Positions 15,733 through 25,756 of a stretch of DNA of 64,000 nucleotides are shown here, piece by piece; the stretch's first letter is position 1; each line of letters begins with the position of its first letter. This DNA is from Parabacteroides sp. (GTDB taxonomy: Bacteria > Bacteroidota > Bacteroidia > Bacteroidales > Tannerellaceae). Made by a program: the position numbers and the translations under genes. The notes under the pieces are model-generated. The model ran no database searches. It was not told where the DNA came from and saw nothing but the letters and a program-made list of their open reading frames with translations. The DNA lies in NCBI GenBank assembly GCA_017937385.1, contig JAGBDR010000083.1, positions 1 to 64,000 of the forward strand. Reading direction: 5' to 3'.

Positions 15733-16635
15733 TTATCCGATAGTGTGGTTAGCTAACAGTTCAACAATCAAATCTTCCACATCCTGGTCCGAACCGGTCA
15801 GCGTCTTGCTTTCCTTTGCCTGGAACACGATGTTCTGGATGGCTTTCACTTTCGTCGGCGAACCGGACAACCCGCATTGTGCGAGATCTCCGTTCACGTC
15901 GGCCACACTCCATTCCGGAATGTTCAGGTACGGACGTGTTTCATACAGTTCGGGGTATGAAGGCTCCGGTACGCCCGGATGGCAGGCCGGGGCGGCGTTC
16001 TTTTCCTGGGCGCCCAAGGCACGTTTGTATTTCATCACTAATTTCGCGTTACGCGGACGGCAGGGAGCAGCCGAACCGTTGACCGTGATCACGATCGGAA
16101 GCGGCCCTTCCACGGTTTCGACACCGCCGTCGATATGGCGTTTCACCGTGATGCGGCGGCTTTGTTCGTCTACGTTCAGAATCTCTTCGGCATACGTGAT
16201 CTGCGTCAGTCCTAACTTTTCAGCTACTTGCGGGCCTACTTGCGCCGTGTCGCCGTCGATGGCCTGGCGGCCTCCGATGATGATGTCGTAATCACCGATT
16301 TTCTTGATGGCCGTCGCCAGCGCGTATGATGTCGCCAACGTGTCGGCACCGGCAAATGCACGGTCGGTCAACAGGTAACCGCCGTCTGCACCGCGATATA
16401 AACCTTCACGAATGATTTCTGCAGCACGCCCCGGGCCCATTGTCAACAAGGTTACCGTCGTTCCCGGATAGGTGTCTTTCAAGCGGAGGGCTTGTTCTAA
16501 TGCGTTCAGGTCTTCCGGGTTGAAGATCGCGGGAAGAGCGGCACGGTTGATTGTCCCGTCTTCTTTCATCGCGTCCTTTCCCACATTGCGTGTGTCCGGA
16601 ACCTGTTTCGCCAATACAATAATTTTTAAACTCAT
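15733..16635 (-). CDS. etfB: Electron transfer flavoprotein, beta subunit
   Basis: The first gene of the operon, 300 residues, slightly longer than typical EtfB (250-290) because of an insertion around residues 205-250 (ALGAQEKNAAPACHPG). The family features are MSLKIIVLAKQVPDTRNV, the AMP-binding region TLATSYALATAIKKIGDYDIIIGGRQAIDGDTAQVGPQVAEKL, and PLPIVITVNGSAAPCRPRN. The insertion is common in the ETF of anaerobes that pair with ETF-linked dehydrogenases, and electron bifurcation is possible, but the sequence does not settle it. Promoter at 16701-16730. Confidence 0.95.
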   Translation of the reverse strand: MSLKIIVLAKQVPDTRNVGKDAMKEDGTINRAALPAIFNPEDLNALEQALRLKDTYPGTTVTLLTMGPGRAAEIIREGLYRGADGGYLLTDRAFAGADTLATSYALATAIKKIGDYDIIIGGRQAIDGDTAQVGPQVAEKLGLTQITYAEEILNVDEQSRRITVKRHIDGGVETVEGPLPIVITVNGSAAPCRPRNAKLVMKYKRALGAQEKNAAPACHPGVPEPSYPELYETRPYLNIPEWSVADVNGDLAQCGLSGSPTKVKAIQNIVFQAKESKTLTGSDQDVEDLIVELLANHTIG

Positions 16636-16678
16636 ATTTTTATAGGAATATTAGATTCTAAATTTTAGATATCTGTTT

Positions 16679-16693
16679 GTATCAGTGTGATAC
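16679..16693. promoter_or_regulatory. Inverted repeat GTATCA-GTG-TGATAC at the etfB start site
   Basis: A perfect 6-bp inverted repeat lies just downstream of the etfB -7 box, over the predicted transcription start, the position of a repressor operator. The AraC-type gene next door is a possible but unproved regulator; a TetR-type protein encoded elsewhere fits such a palindrome better. Confidence 0.5.
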
Positions 16694-16700
16694 TGACGTG

Positions 16701-16730
16701 CAAAAGTAATCAAACATTCTTTATGTCAAA
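16701..16730 (-). promoter_or_regulatory. etfB promoter: TTTG -33 (16727-16730), TACTTTTG -7 (16701-16708)
   Basis: On the minus strand TTTG and TACTTTTG are 18 bases apart, close to the Bacteroidota consensus, and about 65 bases before the etfB ATG. Confidence 0.65.
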
Positions 16731-16797
16731 GAACTTTCACTTGGTTTCTGCACACTTTAGTTTTTTTTGGGCAATTTCTCCGGCCCTTTTTCCCTTT

Positions 16798-17247
16798 TTA
16801 CCGGTTCCTCCGGCGCCAGTTGTTGCGCCATTCGAACGGTTGTTTTCCGGTGTAGGTTTGGAATAATTTGGAGAAGACGGAGGGTTGCGAGAAGCCTAAC
16901 CGGGCGGATATCCGGCGGATTTCCCAGGTGGTTTTCTCCAACAGCTCCTTGGCTTCGAGCACGAGGTAGCGGTTGCGCCATTCGGCGGCTCCGATCCCGC
17001 TCATCGCACGGATGGCTCCGTAGAGGTCGGCGGAAGAAACGCCCATCAGTTTGGCGTAGGCCTGGATATCTTTCCGCCCGTGCTTGCGGATGAGGTAGGC
17101 GAACAGGTCCATGAAGTTGTTTCCCGACGCGCGGTTGCCGTGGAAGTCGGACGGGACGCCCATCCAAAGTTCCACTTCGGTCGGCTGGCGGTCAAAGGCT
17201 GTCAGGAACAGGTCTTCCGGGAGGATCGGCTTGTATTTTTCTTCCAT
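16798..17247 (-). CDS. Short AraC-family transcription regulator (DNA-binding domain only)
   Basis: A 149-residue protein with an AraC-type double helix-turn-helix at the C-terminus (IRRISARLGFSQPSVFSKLFQTYTGKQPFEWRNNW is the second HTH; the first is near LMGVSSADLYGAIRAMSGI). The N-terminal half is only about 60 residues, too short for a usual ligand-binding cupin, so what it senses is unclear. The frame is open up to 17346 but would translate the tandem repeats; I chose ATG 17247 (MEEKYKPILPEDLF). It follows the 40-bp repeat array and may control itself through it. It is next to, and in the same direction as, the etf operon start. Confidence 0.75.
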   Translation of the reverse strand: MEEKYKPILPEDLFLTAFDRQPTEVELWMGVPSDFHGNRASGNNFMDLFAYLIRKHGRKDIQAYAKLMGVSSADLYGAIRAMSGIGAAEWRNRYLVLEAKELLEKTTWEIRRISARLGFSQPSVFSKLFQTYTGKQPFEWRNNWRRRNR

Positions 17248-17278
17248 TTCGTTGTCTTGTTTGTTGTTGTTTTCCGAC

Positions 17279-17519
17279 GAATAGATCTCAGTTTTGTAGT
17301 AGTCAATTCCCTCATGGCGAATAGACCTCAATTTTGTAGCGGTCAATTCCCTTGTGGTGAATAGATCTCAACTTTGTAGCAGTCAATTCCCTCATGGTGA
17401 ATAGATCTCAATTTTGTAGCGGTCAATTCGCGCATAGGGAATTGATGTCTAGAAAGTTTTTATCGATTTGCACGGAAGCGAATAGACCTCTATATTGTGG
17501 AGATCAATTCGCTTCGCGA
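17279..17519. repeat. Four 40-bp tandem repeats plus two degenerate copies
   Basis: Units at 17279-17318, 17319-17358, 17359-17398 and 17399-17438 are nearly identical; two looser units continue to 17519. Each unit is an imperfect hairpin of about 31 bases: GAATAGAyC on the left and GGTCAATTC on the right, then a 9-base joint CCTCATGGT. The last unit forms a 15-bp stem with two mismatches (arms start AAGCGAAT) just after the gcvP stop and may terminate it. The array lies directly upstream of the AraC-type gene. Confidence 0.8.
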
Positions 17520-17531
17520 TTCTCTTTTCTC

Positions 17532-20387
<2,856 letters not shown>

Positions 20388-20428
20388 GATAAATAAATTA
20401 TAATTTATGATTTATGATTTATGATTTT

Positions 20429-20460
20429 AATTGTCAATTGTCAATTCTCAATTGTCAATT
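20429..20460. repeat. CAATTG-type repeat cluster 1
   Basis: A 32-base run built from AATTGTC and AATTCTC units, identical to the first 32 bases of the cluster at 21875. It lies in the 71-base gap between gcvP and the MBL gene, preceded by three ATTTATG units. Confidence 0.75.
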
Positions 20461-21097
20461 ACAAAAGCGGGTTATTGAATTTTTCATCAATCACTCTCGT
20501 TTCCGGTCCGTGTCCTGGATAAATGACCGTTTCGTCGGGGAGCGAAAGGAGCTTGTCGTGGATGGCGGCGACCAGCACCTCGTGGTTGCCTCCCCAGAGG
20601 TCGGTACGGCCGATACTGCCGGCAAACAGTGCGTCTCCAACGATCGCGAATCCGTTCTTTTTGTTATAGAAAGCGACGCTTCCGGGCGAATGGCCGGGGA
20701 CCGTCAGCACTTGGAGCTCGGAGGTTCCGAACTTGATGGTTTCACCGCCTACAAGATATTTTCCGGCCGGGATATTCTCGACAGGCTGGCGGAGTCTGAA
20801 CAGTTTGGCCTGTTCGTCCGGAGGAGGCAGGAGCTCGACATCGAGCTTGTTCACTTCGGGTTTCAACCCGTATGTCTTGTATATGAATCCGTTTCCGAAA
20901 ACATGGTCCAGGTGCAGGTGCGTGCAGAGCAGGTGTTTGAGCGTCAGTTTGTTTTCGAGGATGAAGCCGGCCAGTTCTTTCTCTTCCTCCTTGCAGCAAC
21001 AGCCGCAATCGATCAGGACGGCTTCGCGCGTGTCGTCATACAATAGGAAGGTGTTTTCCTGGAAATAATTGAACTCGAACGATTTGATTGTAATCAT
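20459..21097 (-). CDS. MBL-fold metallo-hydrolase (glyoxalase II-like)
   Basis: A 212-residue single-domain metallo-beta-lactamase hydrolase. The zinc ligands are present: THLHLDH (residues near 59-65), the His in VPGHSPGSV, the bridging Asp in VGDALFAGSIGRTD and the final His in VIYPGHGPETR. It belongs to the short glyoxalase II-like group often annotated hydroxyacylglutathione hydrolase; Bacteroidota usually lack glutathione, so the true thioester substrate may be different. The stop is overlapped by the repeat cluster; the start overlaps the end of rsmG by four bases, so both are co-transcribed. Confidence 0.9.
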   Translation of the reverse strand: MITIKSFEFNYFQENTFLLYDDTREAVLIDCGCCCKEEEKELAGFILENKLTLKHLLCTHLHLDHVFGNGFIYKTYGLKPEVNKLDVELLPPPDEQAKLFRLRQPVENIPAGKYLVGGETIKFGTSELQVLTVPGHSPGSVAFYNKKNGFAIVGDALFAGSIGRTDLWGGNHEVLVAAIHDKLLSLPDETVIYPGHGPETRVIDEKFNNPLL

Positions 21098-21792
21098 AGC
21101 GGTACGTAAACAACTTTTTTAGTTTGGAAAAATTCTTCTTTGAAATAGTCGCTCAGGGAGAGGCTGACAACTTGATTCTTGAATGGCAATATTTCGTGTT
21201 GCAACTCTCCGCCCTTCAGACAAATCAAACCATTCGGAAGCGCATTTTGTTGTTCCCTTTTTATATTTTTACGAGCGATTTTCACCAAATCGGCAAGCGG
21301 CATGACGGCGCGGCTCACGACAAAATCGAACATCTGTTTCTCCTCTTCGGCGCGGCAATGGCGGAACGTGACGTTTTCCAGGCCGATGGCCTCGGCAACT
21401 GCCTGCCCGACTTTGATCTTTTTCCCGATACTGTCTACCAGATGGAAGCGCACGTCGGGGAGCAGGATCGCAAGCGGTATGCCGGGAAACCCTCCTCCCG
21501 TACCGATGTCCAGGACACTCGAACCGGCCTTGAACTTCAGCATCTTCAGGATGCCTAACGAATGAAGTACATGGTGCAGGTATAGGTTTTCGATGTCTTT
21601 GCGCGAAATGACGTTGATTTTGGAATTCCAGTCTGCATACAGGTCAAACAGGGCGTCGATCTGCGCCTTTTGTGCGTCGGTCAGCTCCGGAAAATAACTT
21701 TTGACAATTGACAATTGATGATTGACAATTGACAATTGAGGGGAAATGGTTTGGGCGGTTCGCGAACTGCCCGTATTTGCGTTGTTGTCCAT
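21094..21792 (-). CDS. rsmG: 16S rRNA (guanine-N7) methyltransferase RsmG, with repeat-derived N-terminus
   Basis: RsmG methylates G527 (E. coli numbering) of 16S rRNA with S-adenosylmethionine. The core is normal: FDLYADWNSKINVISRKDIENLYLHHVLHSL, the SAM motif SSVLDIGTGGGFPGIPLAILLPDVRFHLVDSIGKKIKV and FVVSRAVMPLADL. The first 30 or so residues are not conserved: they are encoded by the palindrome at 21753-21772 and by the CAATTG repeats at 21702-21740 (LSIVNHQLSIVK). No ATG is present between the repeats and the core, so either the extension is translated from ATG 21792 or a TTG/GTG within the repeats is used. SAM-binding residues are intact. Confidence 0.92.
   Translation of the reverse strand: MDNNANTGSSRTAQTISPQLSIVNHQLSIVKSYFPELTDAQKAQIDALFDLYADWNSKINVISRKDIENLYLHHVLHSLGILKMLKFKAGSSVLDIGTGGGFPGIPLAILLPDVRFHLVDSIGKKIKVGQAVAEAIGLENVTFRHCRAEEEKQMFDFVVSRAVMPLADLVKIARKNIKREQQNALPNGLICLKGGELQHEILPFKNQVVSLSLSDYFKEEFFQTKKVVYVPL
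21702..21740. repeat. CAATTG-type repeat cluster 2, inside the 5' end of rsmG
   Basis: TGACAATTGACAATTGATG repeated twice with small changes; the reverse orientation of the family at 20429 and 21875. It is translated in frame in rsmG. Confidence 0.75.
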
Positions 21793-21838
21793 AGATATGT
21801 ATATAGGAATTATCTGTTTAGGCGATTCGCGAACCGCC
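21753..21838. repeat. Two GGCGGTTCGCGAA-type palindromes
   Basis: GGGCGGTTCGCGAACTGCCC (21753-21772) and GGCGATTCGCGAACCGCC (21821-21838) are 18-20 base palindromes with one mismatch each. A decayed third copy (GGCGGTTCG...CGCC) is at 22741-22758. The first is inside rsmG. They look like a second REP-type family of this genome. Confidence 0.65.
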
Positions 21839-21874
21839 CGTACATATATTATATGTATAAATGTCCGTCTTTTT

Positions 21875-21914
21875 AATTGTCAATTGTCAATTCTCAATTG
21901 TCAATTCTCAATTA
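21875..21914. repeat. CAATTG-type repeat cluster 3
   Basis: A 40-base run of AATTGTC / AATTCTC units that overlaps the last codons of the DUF3298-like lipoprotein gene (stop at 21901). Confidence 0.75.
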
Positions 21915-22737
21915 TCCCCATGATCGGGCTCTCCTTCTTCAACAAATACCGGATATCGGCATAGGGCACGAACACGTTCGTCTCTCTGATCACGTAGGCG
22001 GCAATCTCGTATTCATTGAATGTATAGGTGATGCCGTTTTCGTCGAGCCGGAAGTTGCCGTTCGGGAAGATCTCCTCGACGCTGAAGAAACCGATGTTTT
22101 CGAGGTCTTTCGGATTCTCCACCTTGTTCTGTCTGGCAATATGGTCGACTAATATCTGGGCGAGGCTATCCTGGAAGTTCTCGACGAAAATATCCTCCTC
22201 CGTGATCACATTGCCGGTTTTCAGGTTGATCACATGATTGCTGTAGGTATGCGACCCGTGCGCACCACCGGTATAGTTTTCAAATTTAACAGTGTAGCTC
22301 AAGATATCGTTCTGGTTGTAGACGATCTCATTCGACGACATTTCAAAATAGGAGAACCACGCTTCGACCGGCTGATCGTCTTTCCGGGTCAGCTCGGCCT
22401 TGAAATCGGTTTCCAATTCTTTGTAGTTGTTCAGGTAATCTTCGGTGTATTGGGCAACCGCTTTTTCGGGAGAGAGGTTTTCATAGTTCTCGCCGAAGTA
22501 GGAGAGGACGAAGTTCTTTTGTACCTTTTTCAGTATCTCTTCGTTGGAGAACCGGACCGGATAAGTGAAGTCCAACTGCAAGCTGCAATTGGGATTATCC
22601 GGGTTGTCCAACAGATGATAGCTCCTGTCCACCCGGACCGAATCGAATTGGATGTCATTTTGGGCCGTTCGCTTCGTATGAGGATTGCAGCTGGTCATGA
22701 ACATCCCCAAAAAGAAAAGCGCCATCAGGCTTTTCAT
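21901..22737 (-). CDS. DUF3298/DUF4163-type lipoprotein (RsiV-like fold)
   Basis: A 278-residue exported lipoprotein with a signal peptide ending in a lipobox (LGMFMTSCNP). The body resembles the DUF4163 and DUF3298 pair: an N-terminal region (LDFTYPVRF...) and the C-terminal signature YTGGAHGSHTYSNHVINLKTGNVITEEDIF. Related folds bind peptidoglycan fragments or lysozyme (RsiV), but no sigma-binding part is present here, so its role is unknown. The frame is open to 22785, but ATG 22737 begins the signal peptide. The last codons lie in repeat cluster 3. Its -7 box is TACATTTG on the minus strand at 22811-22818. Confidence 0.8.
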   Translation of the reverse strand: MKSLMALFFLGMFMTSCNPHTKRTAQNDIQFDSVRVDRSYHLLDNPDNPNCSLQLDFTYPVRFSNEEILKKVQKNFVLSYFGENYENLSPEKAVAQYTEDYLNNYKELETDFKAELTRKDDQPVEAWFSYFEMSSNEIVYNQNDILSYTVKFENYTGGAHGSHTYSNHVINLKTGNVITEEDIFVENFQDSLAQILVDHIARQNKVENPKDLENIGFFSVEEIFPNGNFRLDENGITYTFNEYEIAAYVIRETNVFVPYADIRYLLKKESPIMGIIEN

Positions 22738-22810
22738 ATAGGCGGTTCGAAAATCGCCTTTGCTTCGTGTACACATCGGAATCATAGATTTAGATAATAC
22801 ATTACGTGCG

Positions 22811-22818
22811 CAAATGTA
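22811..22818 (-). promoter_or_regulatory. -7 box (TACATTTG) for the lipoprotein gene
   Basis: The minus strand reads TACATTTG about 75 bases before ATG 22737. The -33 TTG is not clear. Confidence 0.5.
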
Positions 22819-22932
22819 AGCTATTATCTTGTAATAAACGAATGGAGGGTTTCTTTTTTCATGATAAGTTCCGGTGTCTTGTTTGGCAAAGGTTGACTTG
22901 TAAATCTGTTTAAACGAAAATAAACGCTAATT

Positions 22933-22960
22933 AGGCAACCTTTTGAGAAAAAGGTTGCCT
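22933..22960. terminator. Perfect 12-bp hairpin (AGGCAACCTTTT-GAGA-AAAAGGTTGCCT)
   Basis: The arms are at 22933-22944 and 22949-22960 with a GAGA tetraloop. It lies between two divergent genes, directly upstream of the apbE promoter, so it cannot end either of them; it may be an insulator or a decayed repeat. The 315-base gap here also holds the two promoters, otherwise nothing. Confidence 0.5.
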
Positions 22961-22967
22961 CTTCCTA

Positions 22968-22998
22968 TTTGTGAAACGAACAAATCCTTTTATATTTG
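22968..22998 (+). promoter_or_regulatory. apbE promoter: TTTG -33 (22968-22971), TATATTTG -7 (22991-22998)
   Basis: Consensus elements with a 19-base spacer, about 55 bases before the ATG at 23053. A short GTGTG-TACG-CACAC inverted repeat (23004-23017) lies over the predicted start site. Confidence 0.75.
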
Positions 22999-23052
22999 CA
23001 GTTGTGTGTACGCACACCTTATAGTATCCTGTAAAAAAATAGCAAATGGCTT

Positions 23053-23859
23053 ATGTCTTATTCTAACTACTATGCGGCTTCCGGGCTTTTTCATGGGTCC
23101 ATGTCGGCGGTTATGGGGACGCAGTTCGACATTTTGATGGTCGGCAATGATCCCCGCCTTTTGGGGACGGTTTGGGAAAAGGTCGAATCGGAGGTACGGC
23201 GATTGGATAAGATGTTGAACTGGTTTGATCCGGAGAGTGAGGTCGCGTATGTCAACCGGGAAGCCGGGCATTATCCGGTCGCGGTGGAAGATGAGCTTTG
23301 GGACATATTGCAGGCCTGTAAGCGTTACACGGAGTTGACAGATGGCTATTTCGACATCACTTTGCAGGGATTTGACTCCGTATTGTTGACGGAGGAAGAT
23401 AAGAGCGTTTTCTTTTTCTCCGAATCCTTGCAGATCGATCTCGGCGGGTACGGAAAGGGGTATGCGCTTGCTAAAATACGGGAATTGTTGGACGCAGGCG
23501 GAGTCGGCAAGGCACTTGTCAACTTCGGGAATAGTTCGATTCTGGCGGTCGGTACGCATCCGTGCGGCGCCTATTGGCCGGTCGGGTTGGACAACCCGTT
23601 CACGAAAGAGCGGATTGCCGATCTGAAGTTGTGCGACTGTTCGCTATCGACATCGGGCAATATGCCTTCCCATCCGCGGCATATCGTGAATCCGCATACG
23701 GGCATGTTCGTGGAAGACCGGAAACTGGTGTCGGTGGTGGCGAAAGATCCGGTTGTGGCGGAGATCCTGACGACCGCTTTTATGATTGCCGACGATGAGC
23801 GTATTCCGGTAATCGCGTCTCGATTTGATATTAATGAAAAACATGTATATAAGTTATGA
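23053..23859 (+). CDS. ApbE-family FAD:protein FMN transferase
   Basis: A 268-residue flavin transferase of the ApbE family, which attaches FMN to a Thr or Ser of target flavoproteins using FAD. The signatures are MGTQFDILM, LNWFDPESEVAYVNREAG, DLGGYGKGYALAKI (FAD site), LVNFGNSSILAVG and the metal site STSGNMPSHPRHIVNPHTG. Most ApbE are periplasmic lipoproteins of about 330 residues; this one is short and shows no signal peptide or lipobox, so it may act in the cytoplasm. It overlaps the next gene by four bases (ATGA), tying it to the Tat-exported oxidoreductase, which may be a clue to its target. Confidence 0.88.
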   Translation: MSYSNYYAASGLFHGSMSAVMGTQFDILMVGNDPRLLGTVWEKVESEVRRLDKMLNWFDPESEVAYVNREAGHYPVAVEDELWDILQACKRYTELTDGYFDITLQGFDSVLLTEEDKSVFFFSESLQIDLGGYGKGYALAKIRELLDAGGVGKALVNFGNSSILAVGTHPCGAYWPVGLDNPFTKERIADLKLCDCSLSTSGNMPSHPRHIVNPHTGMFVEDRKLVSVVAKDPVVAEILTTAFMIADDERIPVIASRFDINEKHVYKL

Positions 23860-25178
23860 GAAATGATGAGAATTCAGTCGGTTTAAGCCGGCGGGACTTC
23901 TTCAAAGAGCTGGGAATGATGGGCGGAGGCGGCGCGTTGCTTTCCGCATTTCCTTGGTTGCAGTCTTGTAGTGCCGACGATAAGGCACAGATCGCGAAGG
24001 AGAAGGTGCGGATCGGGTTTATCGGTACAGGTTCGCGTGGGCAGTACCACCTGAACAACCTGAAGTCGATACCTTATGCTGATGTAGTTGCTTTGTGCGA
24101 TAATTATCCCCCCCACCTGAAAGCGGCTTCGGCGCTTTATCCGAAAGCCAAGACGTATGATGACTACCGAAAACTTTTGGAAGACAAGGATGTACAGGCC
24201 GTCATGATAGCGACACCGTTGTATGAACATGCCCATATCACGATAGATGCCTTGCATGCCGGGAAGCACACGTTCTGCGAGAAGTCGATGGCGATGACTT
24301 GTCCCGACTGCCTGGATATGTACAATGTCTTCAAGGAGTCGGGCAAAGTGATGTTTATCGGCCAGCAACGTTTGTACGATCCGAAATATATCAAGGCGAT
24401 GGAGATGATTCATGCCGGGTTGTTGGGCGAGATCGGCTCGATACGGGCGTACTGGTTCCGCAATAACGACTGGCGCCGTCCGGTTCCCTCTCCTGATTTG
24501 GAGCGTAAGATCAATTGGCGTCTGTATAAGGAATATTCATGTGGCCTGGTGACGGAGTTGGCTACCCACCAGTTGCAGGTCGGAAACTGGGCACTCCGGA
24601 TGCTTCCCGACAAGATTGCCGGCATGGGAGATATCGTCTACTGGAAGGATGGACGCGATGTGTATGACAGCATCAACCTGATCTACCATTATCCGAACGG
24701 CGTGAAGATGACCTACGAGTCCATGATTGCCAATAAATTCTACGGTCTGGAAGAGGAAATCTTGGGAAGCAAGGGGACGATGGAACCGGAGAAGGGCCGA
24801 TACTATTTCGAGGAGGTCGAACCGGCTCCCGGTATCATGCAGCTGATCAACCAGATCGAACACAAGATCTTCGACAATGTTTCTTTTGCCGGTCCGAGCT
24901 GGGTGCCCGAGACTGCGTCGGTCAACAAAGGCCATCTGATCATGGACAAGGTGACGACGATCAGCGGGCAATCATCAGTCGGGGCGGTCGGTGATGGTTC
25001 GGTTGAACTGGTTACCGCTTTCTGCGAAGCGGCCATCACCGGAAAACCGGCTCTCAACCTGGTGGAAGAGGCCTACTATTCTTCAGTCTTAGGTTTGTTG
25101 GGCTTGCAGGCGATTGAGGAGGAACGGGTGATCACTTTCCCGGATGAATATAAAATACCGTATCTAAATTTCGCATGA
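23856..25178 (+). CDS. Tat-exported Gfo/Idh/MocA-family oxidoreductase
   Basis: A 440-residue NAD(P)-dependent oxidoreductase with a twin-arginine signal (LSRRDFFKELGMMGGGGALLSAF) and cofactor-binding Rossmann fold: RIGFIGTGSRGQYHLNNL (residues near 50), AVMIATPLYEHAHITIDALHAGKHTFCEKSMAMT (the Glu-Lys pair is the family's catalytic Lys region). The C-terminal beta domain binds a sugar-type substrate. Tat-exported members of this family include GH109 alpha-N-acetylgalactosaminidases and glycan-modifying enzymes; membership of GH109 is possible but not shown. It is the second gene of an apbE operon and overlaps the next small gene by four bases. Confidence 0.9.
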   Translation: MRNDENSVGLSRRDFFKELGMMGGGGALLSAFPWLQSCSADDKAQIAKEKVRIGFIGTGSRGQYHLNNLKSIPYADVVALCDNYPPHLKAASALYPKAKTYDDYRKLLEDKDVQAVMIATPLYEHAHITIDALHAGKHTFCEKSMAMTCPDCLDMYNVFKESGKVMFIGQQRLYDPKYIKAMEMIHAGLLGEIGSIRAYWFRNNDWRRPVPSPDLERKINWRLYKEYSCGLVTELATHQLQVGNWALRMLPDKIAGMGDIVYWKDGRDVYDSINLIYHYPNGVKMTYESMIANKFYGLEEEILGSKGTMEPEKGRYYFEEVEPAPGIMQLINQIEHKIFDNVSFAGPSWVPETASVNKGHLIMDKVTTISGQSSVGAVGDGSVELVTAFCEAAITGKPALNLVEEAYYSSVLGLLGLQAIEEERVITFPDEYKIPYLNFA

Positions 25179-25411
25179 GTATGAAAGACATTGTATTATC
25201 TGTAAAGAGACAAAAAACGGAAATCCGGATATTTTGTACCTGTATCGTGTTGGCTTATCTGATGAATATCATTTCTATCCTCGCATACGGTACGAGTTGG
25301 TCCGAACTTTGGACACAGTCATTATGGATGTTGCTCATCACATGCGGCTTCTACGGCTTGTCGGTCGTGCTTCGCCTGCTTTGTTACGGGGTACGGAGGT
25401 TAAGGAAGTGA
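25175..25411 (+). CDS. Small membrane protein, two helices
   Basis: A 78-residue protein with two membrane segments, TCIVLAYLMNIISILAYG and SLWMLLITCGFYGLSVVLRLL, and a basic C-terminus (YGVRRLRK). I recognise no family. Its ATG overlaps the stop of the oxidoreductase gene (ATGA), so it belongs to the apbE operon and may be an assembly partner. Confidence 0.7.
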   Translation: MSMKDIVLSVKRQKTEIRIFCTCIVLAYLMNIISILAYGTSWSELWTQSLWMLLITCGFYGLSVVLRLLCYGVRRLRK

Positions 25412-25430
25412 GTATTTTGCAGCAAATGGT

Positions 25431-25460
25431 TTTGGATAAAGAGATAAAAACGTATCTTTG
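25431..25460 (+). promoter_or_regulatory. Promoter of the toxin-antitoxin pair: TTTG (25431-25434), TATCTTTG (25453-25460)
   Basis: A consensus -33 and -7 pair with an 18-base spacer, 24 bases before the antitoxin ATG at 25484. Confidence 0.7.
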
Positions 25461-25483
25461 TCCAAAATCATAAACTATTCGAT

Positions 25484-25756
25484 ATGGCTACATTAGAAGT
25501 AGATTCTTTGCGAGTTGAGCTTATGCGTGATATATTGGACACGGATGATATCAACGTGTTGAGAACCGTTAAGCGCACGTTGGTACGTGCTTTGGCTAAA
25601 GTAAAAGAACAGCAGGTTGTCAAGGATGAAGAGGTGGAGTATATCAGCAAGCAGGAAATTTTGGACGGTATCCGTTCGGGGTTGACTGAGTTATCTCAGG
25701 CAAAAAGAGCTGGAAGAGAATTACCTGATGCAGAAGAATTGCTTCATGAATTATAG
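25484..25756 (+). CDS. Putative antitoxin of a type II toxin-antitoxin pair
   Basis: A 90-residue acidic, helical protein: LRVELMRDILDTDDINVLRTVKRTLVRALAKVK, then SKQEILDGIRSGLTELSQAKRAGRELPDAEELLHEL. It resembles the short N-terminal dimerisation region plus toxin-binding C-terminus of antitoxins that pair with RelE-like toxins in Bacteroidota. The identity is inferred mainly from the overlapping toxin gene, whose ATG lies within its last codons. Confidence 0.75.
   Translation: MATLEVDSLRVELMRDILDTDDINVLRTVKRTLVRALAKVKEQQVVKDEEVEYISKQEILDGIRSGLTELSQAKRAGRELPDAEELLHEL

Noticed and set aside
17279-17519. CRISPR-like array of direct repeats
   Set aside because: The units are contiguous 40-bp repeats; the joints are only nine bases and nearly the same in every copy, so there are no variable spacers, and no cas gene is nearby.
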